Shown here piece after piece: positions 1 through 6,981 of a stretch of DNA of 7,895 nt (within the stretch, counting starts at the first letter, position 1; every line of letters begins with the position of its first letter). Source of the DNA: an uncultured Capnocytophaga sp. (GTDB lineage: Bacteria > Bacteroidota > Bacteroidia > Flavobacteriales > Flavobacteriaceae). Location: contig CAJPPS010000067.1 of assembly GCA_905372595.1 (NCBI GenBank), positions 1 to 7,895 of the forward strand. Reading direction: 5' to 3'. The position numbers and the translations under genes were made by a program. The notes beneath the pieces are model-generated. The model made no database searches, was not told where the DNA came from, and saw only the letters and a program-made list of their open reading frames with translations.

Positions 1-35
1 CGTAATAACTTATTAACAATCAGAAGCTAAATATT

Positions 36-65
36 TTGTTTTGTTTCAAAAAAGATGTAATTTTG
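36..65 (+). promoter_or_regulatory. Bacteroidota-type primary sigma promoter for the MATE gene operon
   Basis: A TTG at 36-38 (-33 element) is followed after 19 bases by TAATTTTG at 58-65, an exact match to the TAnnTTTG -7 element. The known spacing range is 17-23 bases. Transcription would begin a few bases after 65, giving a leader of roughly 25-30 bases before the TTG start at 100. Nothing else is recognisable in bases 1-35; they could be the downstream flank of an unseen gene. The motif match is seen directly; promoter activity is inferred. Confidence 0.6.
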
Positions 66-99
66 CCATAATTCTGACGCCAATACTAATAACCTTATT

Positions 100-1449
100 T
101 TGAAGCGAATATCTCTAAAAGAAATCAATCGGTTAGCTGTTCCTGCTATTATCTCAGGAGTGATAGAGCCTGTTATGTCACTTACCGATACAGTAATGGC
201 TGGACATATCCCTGTCAATACAAAGGAGATTTTGGGAGCTGTGGGAATTGTCTCTTCTTTTCTTACGGCTGTAGTATGGATTTTTATACAAGGAAGTAGG
301 GCTATTTCTTCACAAATTTCATATGCTTATGGACAACAACGACTCTTACAGTTAAAAGGACTGGTTGCCCAGATTCTATCTTTTTCAGTAATTATTTCTC
401 TCTCAAGCGCATTGATTGCTTCTCTTGCCACAAGGTTTATCCTAGAGAACTTATATGATGCGCAAGGAGTGCTCCTTGAGGAAGGGCTTACCTATTTCCG
501 TATCCGAATATGGGGACTTCCCTTAATTTTCTTAACCTTAACCATTCAGAATGTGTTTCGAGGACTACAGAATACCTCTTGGGCTATGTACACAGGAATT
601 CTGGGAGGAGTAGTTAATATTTTCCTGAACTATATCTTTGTATTTGTTTTCAATTGGGAGATAGAAGGACTCGCTTGGGCTACTCTTTCGGCTCAATTGG
701 CTATGTTCTTGGTTACAGTAAGACTGTTATATACAAAGACTCCTTTTCGTTTTCAGAGAACTAAAGGCCTCCATCCAAAATTTATGCAGAATATGCGAAT
801 GAGCTTAGACCTATTCATTCGTTCATTTACTATGCAGGCGACTCTTTACTTTTCTTTTTATGCAGCTACAAGGCTTGGAGGGGGCAAAGATAGCACTGTA
901 GTGGCAACTCATACTATACTGAATCAGGTATGGCTTTTCTCAGTCTTTCTCTTCGATGGATATTGCTCTGCAGGAGGGGTACTTGCTGGAAGGCTTTACA
1001 GTACCCGACAATTCTCTACTATCAAATATCTGATTAGAGACCTATTCTATATTGTGCTTTCAATAGGAGGGTTCATTTGCTTGCTGTACTTTATTTCTTA
1101 CTCCTCTATATGTGAATTTCTCACCAAGAATAAGGATATACAAGCCCTTTTCTTCAGCACATTCTGGATAGTTGTACTGATGCAACCTATCAATGCTATT
1201 ACCTTTCTTTTTGACGGCTTCTATAAGGGATTAGGTTTCACTGGGGTACTGAGAAATGCCTTTGTACTAGCTACCATTTTAGGTTTTTTCCCTGTTTATT
1301 ATACCACAGAACACTTATTTCATTGGGGGCTTAGTGGAATCTGGGTAGGATTATTCATATGGATGTGCCTCAGGGGAGGCTTCCTGATTATACATTATAA
1401 ATATCTTTTTTATCCCAAAACAGAAAAAAAATTATTCAACATATCATAA
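100..1449 (+). CDS. MATE family efflux transporter (DinF/NorM-like multidrug/cation antiporter)
   Basis: This is an inner-membrane exporter of the multidrug and toxic compound extrusion family, which expels cationic drugs or metabolites in exchange for Na+ or H+. The 449-residue length is normal for the family (about 440-460). It is very hydrophobic, with about 12 predicted membrane helices in two halves. The N-terminal helix carries the pattern EPVMSLTDTVMAGH (residues 23-36, including Asp30), typical of DinF-like members. FRGLQNT lies at 153-159 after helix 4, and the second half repeats the motif as FDGFYKGLG (371-379). The start is TTG: the frame is open back to a TAA at 58-60 but contains no ATG before 100, and the next in-frame ATG (175-177) would delete most of helix 1. 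The sequence from TTG reads MKRISLKEINRLAVPAI, a usual flavobacterial MATE N-terminus. It ends 11 bases before ddl, so the two are probably co-transcribed. The exported substrate cannot be deduced. Confidence 0.93.
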   Translation: MKRISLKEINRLAVPAIISGVIEPVMSLTDTVMAGHIPVNTKEILGAVGIVSSFLTAVVWIFIQGSRAISSQISYAYGQQRLLQLKGLVAQILSFSVIISLSSALIASLATRFILENLYDAQGVLLEEGLTYFRIRIWGLPLIFLTLTIQNVFRGLQNTSWAMYTGILGGVVNIFLNYIFVFVFNWEIEGLAWATLSAQLAMFLVTVRLLYTKTPFRFQRTKGLHPKFMQNMRMSLDLFIRSFTMQATLYFSFYAATRLGGGKDSTVVATHTILNQVWLFSVFLFDGYCSAGGVLAGRLYSTRQFSTIKYLIRDLFYIVLSIGGFICLLYFISYSSICEFLTKNKDIQALFFSTFWIVVLMQPINAITFLFDGFYKGLGFTGVLRNAFVLATILGFFPVYYTTEHLFHWGLSGIWVGLFIWMCLRGGFLIIHYKYLFYPKTEKKLFNIS

Positions 1450-1460
1450 ATTAGTAGAAA

Positions 1461-2438
1461 ATGAAAAATATCGCTATCCTAATGGGAGGTTACTCTGAAG
1501 AAGCGAGTGTCTCCCTCCAGAGTGCTGCCACAGTAGTGGAGTCCTTAGACAAAAGCAAATATCGCCCTTACCCCATCCTCATTACCAAGAATAAATGGGT
1601 ATATACCAATGCTAAAGGAGAGGAATTCCCTATAGATAAAAATGACTTCTCTCTTACCCTCTCTGGAGAAAAAATTACTTTTGATTGTGCTTTCAATGCA
1701 ATTCACGGCACCCCTGGTGAAGATGGGCACTTACAAGCCTATTTCTCCTTCGTAGGTGTTCCTATCACTGGTTGTAGTATGTATGCTTCTGCACTGACTT
1801 TCAACAAACGAGATATGCTCTCTGTACTTAAGCCTTATGGTATTCCCCGTGCTAAAGCTTACTACCTGAATCAAGGAGAACATTTCTCTGCTCGGGAAAT
1901 TATCAAGACTGTAGGCTTACCTTGCTTTGTTAAGGCAAACCGCTCTGGTAGTAGCATTGGCGTCTTCAAAGCTTATAGCGAAAAAGATATAGATGAGGCC
2001 ATAGAGAAAGCCTTTCAGGTGGATAATGAGGTGATTATTGAGGAATTCCTCAAGGGTACAGAAGTCTCTGTAGGAGTAATTACCTACCGTGGAAAGAAGC
2101 GCGTACTACCTATTACTGAAATTGTCTCTGAGAATGATTTCTTTGACCACGAAGCCAAATACGAAGGTAAATCACAAGAGATTACACCCGCACGCCTGAG
2201 CGATGAAGAGCGCAAAAAAGTAGAAGAACTTGCCCTAAGAGTATATAACTTATTGCAGATGAAAGGATTCAGCCGTAGTGAATATATTATAGTAAATGGA
2301 ATCCCCCATCTGCTAGAGATGAACACTACTCCTGGGCTTACCAAAGCTAGCATCCTCCCACAACAAGCTAAAGCTGCTGGAATTACACTTGCAAACCTCT
2401 TTGACAATGCCATTGAAGAAGCTTTGGATAATCATTAA
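1461..2438 (+). CDS. ddl: D-alanine--D-alanine ligase
   Basis: This cytoplasmic ATP-grasp enzyme joins two D-alanines using ATP, making the dipeptide that MurF adds to the peptidoglycan precursor. The 325-residue length fits the family (300-370). Visible landmarks are GGYSEEASVS (9-18, Glu14 matching E. coli DdlB Glu15), HGTPGEDGHLQ (82-92), the ATP-grasp segment KANRSGSSIG (158-167), EEFLKGTEVSV (194-204), the omega loop EAKY (231-234), and LEMNTTPGL (285-293) with the metal ligands Glu286 and Asn288. Tyr234 is the counterpart of DdlB Tyr216, which specifies D-Ala rather than D-lactate as acceptor, so this is not a VanA/VanB-type ligase. Arg272 matches DdlB Arg255. One oddity: the first Mg2+ ligand, Asp257 in DdlB, is Glu274 here. 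The ATG at 1461 is preceded by A-rich sequence without a Shine-Dalgarno and lies 11 bases after the MATE stop. The gene sits apart from any mur/fts cluster within this window. Confidence 0.96.
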   Translation: MKNIAILMGGYSEEASVSLQSAATVVESLDKSKYRPYPILITKNKWVYTNAKGEEFPIDKNDFSLTLSGEKITFDCAFNAIHGTPGEDGHLQAYFSFVGVPITGCSMYASALTFNKRDMLSVLKPYGIPRAKAYYLNQGEHFSAREIIKTVGLPCFVKANRSGSSIGVFKAYSEKDIDEAIEKAFQVDNEVIIEEFLKGTEVSVGVITYRGKKRVLPITEIVSENDFFDHEAKYEGKSQEITPARLSDEERKKVEELALRVYNLLQMKGFSRSEYIIVNGIPHLLEMNTTPGLTKASILPQQAKAAGITLANLFDNAIEEALDNH

Positions 2439-2456
2439 TTATCAATTGTTATTTTG
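2424..2456 (+). promoter_or_regulatory. Possible weak internal promoter upstream of corA
   Basis: TTG at 2424-2426, inside the end of ddl, is followed after 22 bases by TTATTTTG (2449-2456). This differs from the TAnnTTTG consensus at one position. If used, transcription would start near 2463, about 20 bases before the corA ATG. The sequence is AT-rich, so a chance match is quite possible, and corA may simply be read through from upstream. Confidence 0.2.
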
Positions 2457-2484
2457 TTATCAATAACAACTGACATTTCATAAA

Positions 2485-3546
2485 ATGAGCAAAAAGAAAA
2501 AAGCCAATAGAGCCAAGAAAATAGGACTTCCTCCGGGGAGCTTAATATATTTTGGAGAAAAGGAAAAACTCATTGATATAGATGTTATTTCATACTCTGA
2601 TCATTCTTTTCATTCCCAAAAAGCAGGAACAGCACAGGAGGCTTTATCCCTAATCAAGGATGATTCTATCACTTGGATTAACATCAACGGACTGAATAAC
2701 ATCGAGGAAATACGCAAGATAGGAAGCTACACTCAACTGAACAACCTCCTTCTGGAAGATGTATTAGACACCCAGCATCGCCCTAAGATAGAATTCCTAG
2801 AAGAACATCTGTTGGTGATTATCAAGATGATTTACTACCAAGAGGAAGTGCTTATCTCTGAACACATTGCCTTATTATTAGGCAAGAACTACCTAATCAC
2901 CTTTCAAGAATCTGAGGGAGGAGATGTATTTGAACCTATCCGTAGGCGAATTCAAGAAAGAGACACTCTTTTGAGAAAGTATTCGGTAGATTTCTTGCTT
3001 TTTGCTCTATTAGACGCTATTGTCGATAACTATTTAGTCATTTTAGATAAAGTAAATGACACTATTGAAGCCATCGAAGATGAAATTATCTCACATCCTC
3101 GTGAGGAAATGATATCAGAGATACAAATCCTTAAGAAACAAGGTAGCTTTCTGCAGAAATCTATCGCTCCTGCCCGTGAAGTAGTTGCTCGTATCGAGAA
3201 AAACACTCATCCTCTCATTCAAGAGGGAACAAAACCCTATTTCAGAGACCTACACGATCATATTGTACAAATTGTAGAAACACTCAATTCCTATCGAGAT
3301 ACCCTTTGGGGGCTCACCGATACCTATATGGGAGCGATGAGTAACAAGATGAATAATATTATGCGACTGCTAACGCTCATCTCCACTATCTTCATTCCTT
3401 TAACTTTTATTGTAGGGGTATATGGAATGAATTTTGAGCATATGCCCGAGTTGCATTACCCGTGGGCATATCCTATTGTATGGCTGATAATGATTGGCAT
3501 AAGTATTGTAATGCTTATCTATTTCAAGCGAAAAAAATGGTTATAA
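2485..3546 (+). CDS. corA: CorA family Mg2+/Co2+ transporter
   Basis: This is a homopentameric inner-membrane channel that imports Mg2+, and often Co2+ or Ni2+, down the membrane potential. At 353 residues it is close to the Thermotoga CorA length (351). The large N-terminal cytoplasmic alpha/beta domain covers roughly residues 15-165, including LEDVLDTQHRPKIE (90-103), a stretch common to CorA proteins. A long helical stalk follows at about 165-290. Transmembrane helix 1 (about 293-313) ends in the signature YGMNF (313-317), the periplasmic selectivity motif. Next are a short acidic/aromatic loop (EHMPELHYPW) and helix 2 (about 328-346). The C-terminus is basic (KRKKWL), as expected for a cytoplasmic tail. 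The N-terminus is also lysine-rich (SKKKKANRAKK). The ATG at 2485 is the first in frame and gives a normal N-terminus. The gene follows ddl by 46 bases and precedes the DUF4299-like gene by 31, suggesting an operon. No M-box or other Mg2+ riboswitch fits in the 46-base gap. Confidence 0.95.
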   Translation: MSKKKKANRAKKIGLPPGSLIYFGEKEKLIDIDVISYSDHSFHSQKAGTAQEALSLIKDDSITWININGLNNIEEIRKIGSYTQLNNLLLEDVLDTQHRPKIEFLEEHLLVIIKMIYYQEEVLISEHIALLLGKNYLITFQESEGGDVFEPIRRRIQERDTLLRKYSVDFLLFALLDAIVDNYLVILDKVNDTIEAIEDEIISHPREEMISEIQILKKQGSFLQKSIAPAREVVARIEKNTHPLIQEGTKPYFRDLHDHIVQIVETLNSYRDTLWGLTDTYMGAMSNKMNNIMRLLTLISTIFIPLTFIVGVYGMNFEHMPELHYPWAYPIVWLIMIGISIVMLIYFKRKKWL

Positions 3547-3577
3547 ATCCATTTATTAGTCTCTAAACTAACAACAA

Positions 3578-4534
3578 ATGAGTCATATTTTTTACATTAA
3601 GAATACCCAGGCTCCCAAGGTAATGAGCCCTGAAGAACTACTGAACCTAGCTGGGGAAAACTTTGCTCAATTTACTATTGATGAGGATGATGAGGAGTTT
3701 GATGAAATCATACAGACGCCCTTAGATAGATTTAACTTTATGATACTTGGGCAAGAGAACATCAGTGGGCGAGGTTTTGAGTGCACTTATAGTAAGGAGA
3801 ACAATACCTACCTTGTACGAGCTTTCACTCCTAGTACAGAGGCTGACTGGCTGAGTGCCTTTCTCTTTATAAAGAAATTAGCAACCTTTCTTAACACCAA
3901 TGTTACTGATGAGGAGGGAGAAGTATACAAGGCTGACAATATCACCTACAACTATCGTGATAACATTGCATTTGGGGTAAAATGTTTTGAGAAAAACCCT
4001 GAAAAACATTTTATCTTTGGGGTACATCGTCCGATTTGCCTGTCAGAGGAGATTATTAGCAAATTTCTCTCTGCTCAGGACAAGGCAAAGGCTTTCAGTG
4101 ATTTTGTAGAAGCACAACTCCAGCACGAGGATGTACATATTGCTAAGCAGAGTTTCTTCCGAAGAAATGACAACAAAACGAAAGATTCCAATGATGATCG
4201 TGTTGTGTGTATGTATACCTTGACCCAGACAGTGCGTACGGTGCTCCCTTACGAATTTCCTCCATTTATAGATCCTACTAAGAGTGATCTATCCGAGGAA
4301 GATATCAAGTTATGGCGTATTTGCTTCCTTAGTTATGACGAAAATCGTCCTGAAGATGACCGATTTGATATTATCGGGGAGATGGATTACAAGACCTTTG
4401 TGGAGCAACTCCCTATAGAGAAAATCCAAAAATTAGACGGGCATTATATGCTTTTTCAATTTAATTCCAGAGAAGAGTTAATTCCTTTCTTAGAGAAGGA
4501 AAGTTTCTTAGGAAAAACTGAAAGTTTATTCTGA
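3578..4534 (+). CDS. Uncharacterised cytoplasmic protein, DUF4299-like
   Basis: I recognise no functional family. The overall pattern recalls DUF4299, known mainly from streptococci and some Bacteroidota, but that assignment is from memory and tentative. The 318-residue protein is soluble: it has no signal peptide and no membrane helix. Visible landmarks are an N-terminal segment (HIFYIKNTQAPKVMSPEELL, 3-22) and a strongly acidic run DEDDEEFDE (35-43). The likely core motifs are ISGRGFE (62-68), YLVRAFTPSTEADW (78-91), GVHRP (148-152) and TVRTVLPYEFPPF (218-230). A basic, low-complexity stretch, FFRRNDNKTKDSNDD (193-207), probably marks a surface loop. The C-terminal part (about 240-310) is acidic. 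The ATG at 3578 has an A-rich upstream (ACAACAA) and no Shine-Dalgarno. The 31-base gap after corA suggests co-transcription, but nothing in the protein suggests a role in Mg2+ transport. The gene itself is certain; its function is unknown. Confidence 0.88.
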   Translation: MSHIFYIKNTQAPKVMSPEELLNLAGENFAQFTIDEDDEEFDEIIQTPLDRFNFMILGQENISGRGFECTYSKENNTYLVRAFTPSTEADWLSAFLFIKKLATFLNTNVTDEEGEVYKADNITYNYRDNIAFGVKCFEKNPEKHFIFGVHRPICLSEEIISKFLSAQDKAKAFSDFVEAQLQHEDVHIAKQSFFRRNDNKTKDSNDDRVVCMYTLTQTVRTVLPYEFPPFIDPTKSDLSEEDIKLWRICFLSYDENRPEDDRFDIIGEMDYKTFVEQLPIEKIQKLDGHYMLFQFNSREELIPFLEKESFLGKTESLF

Positions 4535-4576
4535 ATAGAAAACTTATTCATTCTCGAAAAAAATACTCCTTAATTA

Positions 4577-4607
4577 TTGACTTTTCATTATTAATTTTGT
4601 ATTTTTG
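4577..4607 (+). promoter_or_regulatory. Bacteroidota-type promoter for maeB
   Basis: TTGAC at 4577-4581 supplies the -33 TTG, and TATTTTTG at 4600-4607 matches the -7 consensus TAnnTTTG exactly, with 20 bases between. A second exact -7 match, TAATTTTG, lies at 4592-4599, but no TTG is at the correct distance upstream, so the 4600 element is favoured. The predicted leader is about 30-35 bases. This promoter makes maeB an independent transcription unit from the four genes to its left. It occupies the 113-base gap 4535-4647, in which I see no further gene. Confidence 0.75.
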
Positions 4608-4647
4608 CGCTTTTGAAGAAACCATTTTTTGATAAAAACATTTCAAA

Positions 4648-6924
4648 ATGAAAGATAATCATAAAAAAAGTGACGCTTTAGACTATCACGAATATCCCCA
4701 ACCAGGGAAGATTGCGGTAGTACCTACCAAGAAACACGCCACACAGTATGACCTATCCCTTGCTTACTCGCCAGGGGTAGCAGAGCCTTGCTTAGCTATT
4801 GAAGAGAACAAAAATGATGCCTACCGATATACCAACAAAGGAAACCTTGTAGCGGTAATCTCCAACGGAACAGCCGTACTAGGACTTGGAAATATCGGGG
4901 CAGATGCAGCCAAGCCTGTAATGGAAGGTAAGGGACTACTCTTTAAAATTTTTGCAGATATTGACGTTTTTGACATAGAGGTAAATGCTACTGATGTAGA
5001 TACTTTCGTTAACACTGTTAAAGCTATTGCTCCTACTTTTGGAGGAATCAACTTGGAGGATATCAAGTCTCCAGAAGCCTTCGAGATTGAGCGTAGGCTT
5101 AAAGAAGAGCTTGATATTCCCGTAATGCACGATGACCAGCACGGTACCGCCATTATCTCAGCAGCAGCACTAAAAAATGCTCTAGAGATTGTAGGAAAAG
5201 ATATTGATAAGGTAAAAATCGTAGTAAATGGAGCAGGAGCTGCAGCTATTTCTTGTACTCGACTCTACATTGCCTTAGGAGCAGACCCTAAAAATATTGT
5301 TATGTGTGACAGTAAAGGGGTTATCCGTAAGGACAATCCTAACTTGGATTATCTCAAGGCTGAATTTGCTACAGATAGAGACTTGCACACCCTTGCTGAG
5401 GCTATGAAAGATGCTGATGTATTCATTGGTCTTTCCAAAGGAAATGTGGTAAGCCCCGAAATGCTACTTTCTATGGCGAAGGATCCCATAGTATTTGCTA
5501 TGGCTAATCCCACTCCTGAAATTGCTTACGACTTAGCTATCCAGACCCGCTCTGATATTATTATGGCAACTGGACGTTCCGATACACCTAACCAAGTGAA
5601 TAATGTATTAGGATTCCCCTTTATCTTCCGAGGTGCTTTAGACGTTCGTGCAACCAAAATCAATGAAGAAATGAAACTTGCAGCTGTACACGCCCTAGCC
5701 GACTTGGCTAAGAAGAGTGTGCCAGACCAAGTAAACCTTGTATATGGAGGAATCAACCTAACTTTTGGAAAAGAGTACATCATTCCTAAGCCTTTTGACC
5801 CACGTTTAATTTATGAAGTTCCTCCTGCTATTGCCAAAGCCGCAATGGACTCTGGAGTGGCTCAGAAGCCTATTACCGATTGGGATGCTTATCGTGAACA
5901 GCTAATGGATAGACTCGGAGGCAGTAACCGAGAAATCCGTGCACTGCAAGACCGTGCTCGCCAAAATCCTAAGCGTGTGGTATTCCCTGAGGCTGATATT
6001 CTAGAGGTGCTCAAGGCTGCTCAGCGCGTTTATCAAGAAGGAATTGCTATCCCTGTACTCCTAGGACGCAAAGAAGTAATCCTTGCCTATATGGAAGAAC
6101 TTGGCTGGGAAGCAAACCTAGAAATTATTGACCCTAAGAGCGACGAAGAAGCTAATCGTCGCAAGTCCTTTGCTGATATCTATTGGAAAAAAAGATCTCG
6201 TAAAGGAATTACCCAGATTAATGCCCAACGCCTAATGCGTGAGCGTAATTATTTTGGGGCAATGCTTGTTAATACAGGGCAAGCGGATGCTATGATTACA
6301 GGTTACTCTCGTTCTTATCCACAAGTTATTCGTCCTATTCTGGACTTAGTAGAGAAAGAAGAAGGTTTCAACCGTATTGCAGCTACTAGTATCCTTATCA
6401 CCAAGAGAGGTCCTTTGTTCCTATCTGATACTACAATGAATCCTAATCCTTCCTCAGAGGACTTGAGTGTTATCACACTCGCTACTGCTGAGAAAGCTAA
6501 GATGTTCGGACTAGACCCTGCCATTGCGCTCCTCTCCTATTCTAACTTTGGCTCTGCTCCTTCTGAAAGTACCCAGAAAATTAGCAAAGCAGTTGCCTAT
6601 CTGCATAAGAATTATCCTAACTTAGTAGTAGATGGAGAAGTACAGGTGGATATTGCTCTCAATCCAGAGAAAATGGCTGCTGCCTTTCCTTTCTCAAAAC
6701 TTAATGGAAAAGCCGCCAATATACTAATATTCCCTAACTTAGAGTCTGCCAATATTACCTATAAGATTATGAAGGAATCTGATGGGCTTAACTCCATAGG
6801 TCCTATTATCTTAGGACTCTCCAAGCCTATCCATATTACTCTGATGAATGCCAGTGTAGATGAAATGGTAAACCTTACTACTTTTGCTGTTGTGGATGCA
6901 CAAGAGAGAGAAAGAAGAAAATAA
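4648..6924 (+). CDS. maeB: NADP-dependent malic enzyme with C-terminal phosphotransacetylase-like domain
   Basis: This cytoplasmic enzyme oxidatively decarboxylates malate to pyruvate and CO2, producing NADPH and linking the TCA cycle to pyruvate and acetyl-CoA. At 758 residues it matches E. coli MaeB (759), the fused large form. The malic N-terminal domain shows YSPGVAEPC (40-48, catalytic Tyr40), GNIGADAAKPVMEGKG (81-96, catalytic Lys95), the metal ligands Glu137-Asp138 (NLEDIKSPEAFEIE) and HDDQHGTAII (161-170, Asp163). The NAD(P)-binding domain shows VNGAGAAAI (193-201), GLSKGNVVS (261-269), MANPTPE (285-291) and the GRSDTPNQVNN block (309-319). The phosphotransacetylase-like domain runs from about 425 to 758, with VVFPEAD (444-450), DAMITGYSRSYPQV (547-560), SYSNFGSAPSE (630-640), VDGEVQVD (661-668) and IFPNLESANI (694-703). 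The domain's Ser-Arg catalytic pair appears replaced by Leu732-Met733, so it is probably regulatory (acetyl-CoA binding in studied homologues) rather than catalytic. NADP over NAD is family inference. The ATG at 4648 has its own promoter upstream and a strong hairpin follows the stop. Confidence 0.96.
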   Translation: MKDNHKKSDALDYHEYPQPGKIAVVPTKKHATQYDLSLAYSPGVAEPCLAIEENKNDAYRYTNKGNLVAVISNGTAVLGLGNIGADAAKPVMEGKGLLFKIFADIDVFDIEVNATDVDTFVNTVKAIAPTFGGINLEDIKSPEAFEIERRLKEELDIPVMHDDQHGTAIISAAALKNALEIVGKDIDKVKIVVNGAGAAAISCTRLYIALGADPKNIVMCDSKGVIRKDNPNLDYLKAEFATDRDLHTLAEAMKDADVFIGLSKGNVVSPEMLLSMAKDPIVFAMANPTPEIAYDLAIQTRSDIIMATGRSDTPNQVNNVLGFPFIFRGALDVRATKINEEMKLAAVHALADLAKKSVPDQVNLVYGGINLTFGKEYIIPKPFDPRLIYEVPPAIAKAAMDSGVAQKPITDWDAYREQLMDRLGGSNREIRALQDRARQNPKRVVFPEADILEVLKAAQRVYQEGIAIPVLLGRKEVILAYMEELGWEANLEIIDPKSDEEANRRKSFADIYWKKRSRKGITQINAQRLMRERNYFGAMLVNTGQADAMITGYSRSYPQVIRPILDLVEKEEGFNRIAATSILITKRGPLFLSDTTMNPNPSSEDLSVITLATAEKAKMFGLDPAIALLSYSNFGSAPSESTQKISKAVAYLHKNYPNLVVDGEVQVDIALNPEKMAAAFPFSKLNGKAANILIFPNLESANITYKIMKESDGLNSIGPIILGLSKPIHITLMNASVDEMVNLTTFAVVDAQERERRK

Positions 6925-6940
6925 CAATTACTTTATTTAT

Positions 6941-6973
6941 ATTAAGAGGCTATCTTTTAGATAGCCTCTTAAT
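6941..6973. terminator. Shared hairpin terminator between maeB and the convergent DUF4132-like gene
   Basis: A perfect 14-bp stem pairs 6941-6954 with 6960-6973 around a 5-base loop (TTTTA). The stem core is AAGAGGCTATC/GATAGCCTCTT. It begins 17 bases after the maeB stop and lies 8 bases beyond the stop of the minus-strand gene. On the plus strand it is followed by moderately T-rich sequence (TTTAGGTAATTATTTCTT), so it best suits maeB. On the minus strand the following sequence is AT-rich but has no clear T run, so termination there may be less efficient. Confidence 0.85.
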
Positions 6974-6981
6974 TTAGGTAA

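Noticed and set aside
2084..2413. Minus-strand open frame of 109 codons within ddl
   Set aside because: It is entirely antisense to the conserved ATP-grasp region of ddl, and its Ser/Leu/Arg-rich composition is typical of a frame shadow.
1461..2438. VanA/VanB-type D-Ala-D-Lac ligase conferring glycopeptide resistance
   Set aside because: The omega-loop specificity residue is Tyr234 (EAKY) rather than the His found in VanA-type ligases, and no vanH/vanX-like gene is nearby.
2439..2484. Mg2+-responsive riboswitch ahead of corA
   Set aside because: The gap is only 46 bases and AT-rich, far too short for an M-box or similar structured leader.
4522..4549. Small inverted repeats after the DUF4299-like stop (GAATAG/TTATTC and AAGTTT/AAACTT)
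   Set aside because: The stems are only 5-6 bp, AT-rich and mutually exclusive, and no T run follows directly. They are too weak to call a terminator, although some termination is expected before the maeB promoter.
4821..5153. Minus-strand open frame of 110 codons within maeB
   Set aside because: It is antisense to the catalytic malic domain and made of Ser/Ile/Leu-rich low-information sequence; no homologous pattern is recognised.
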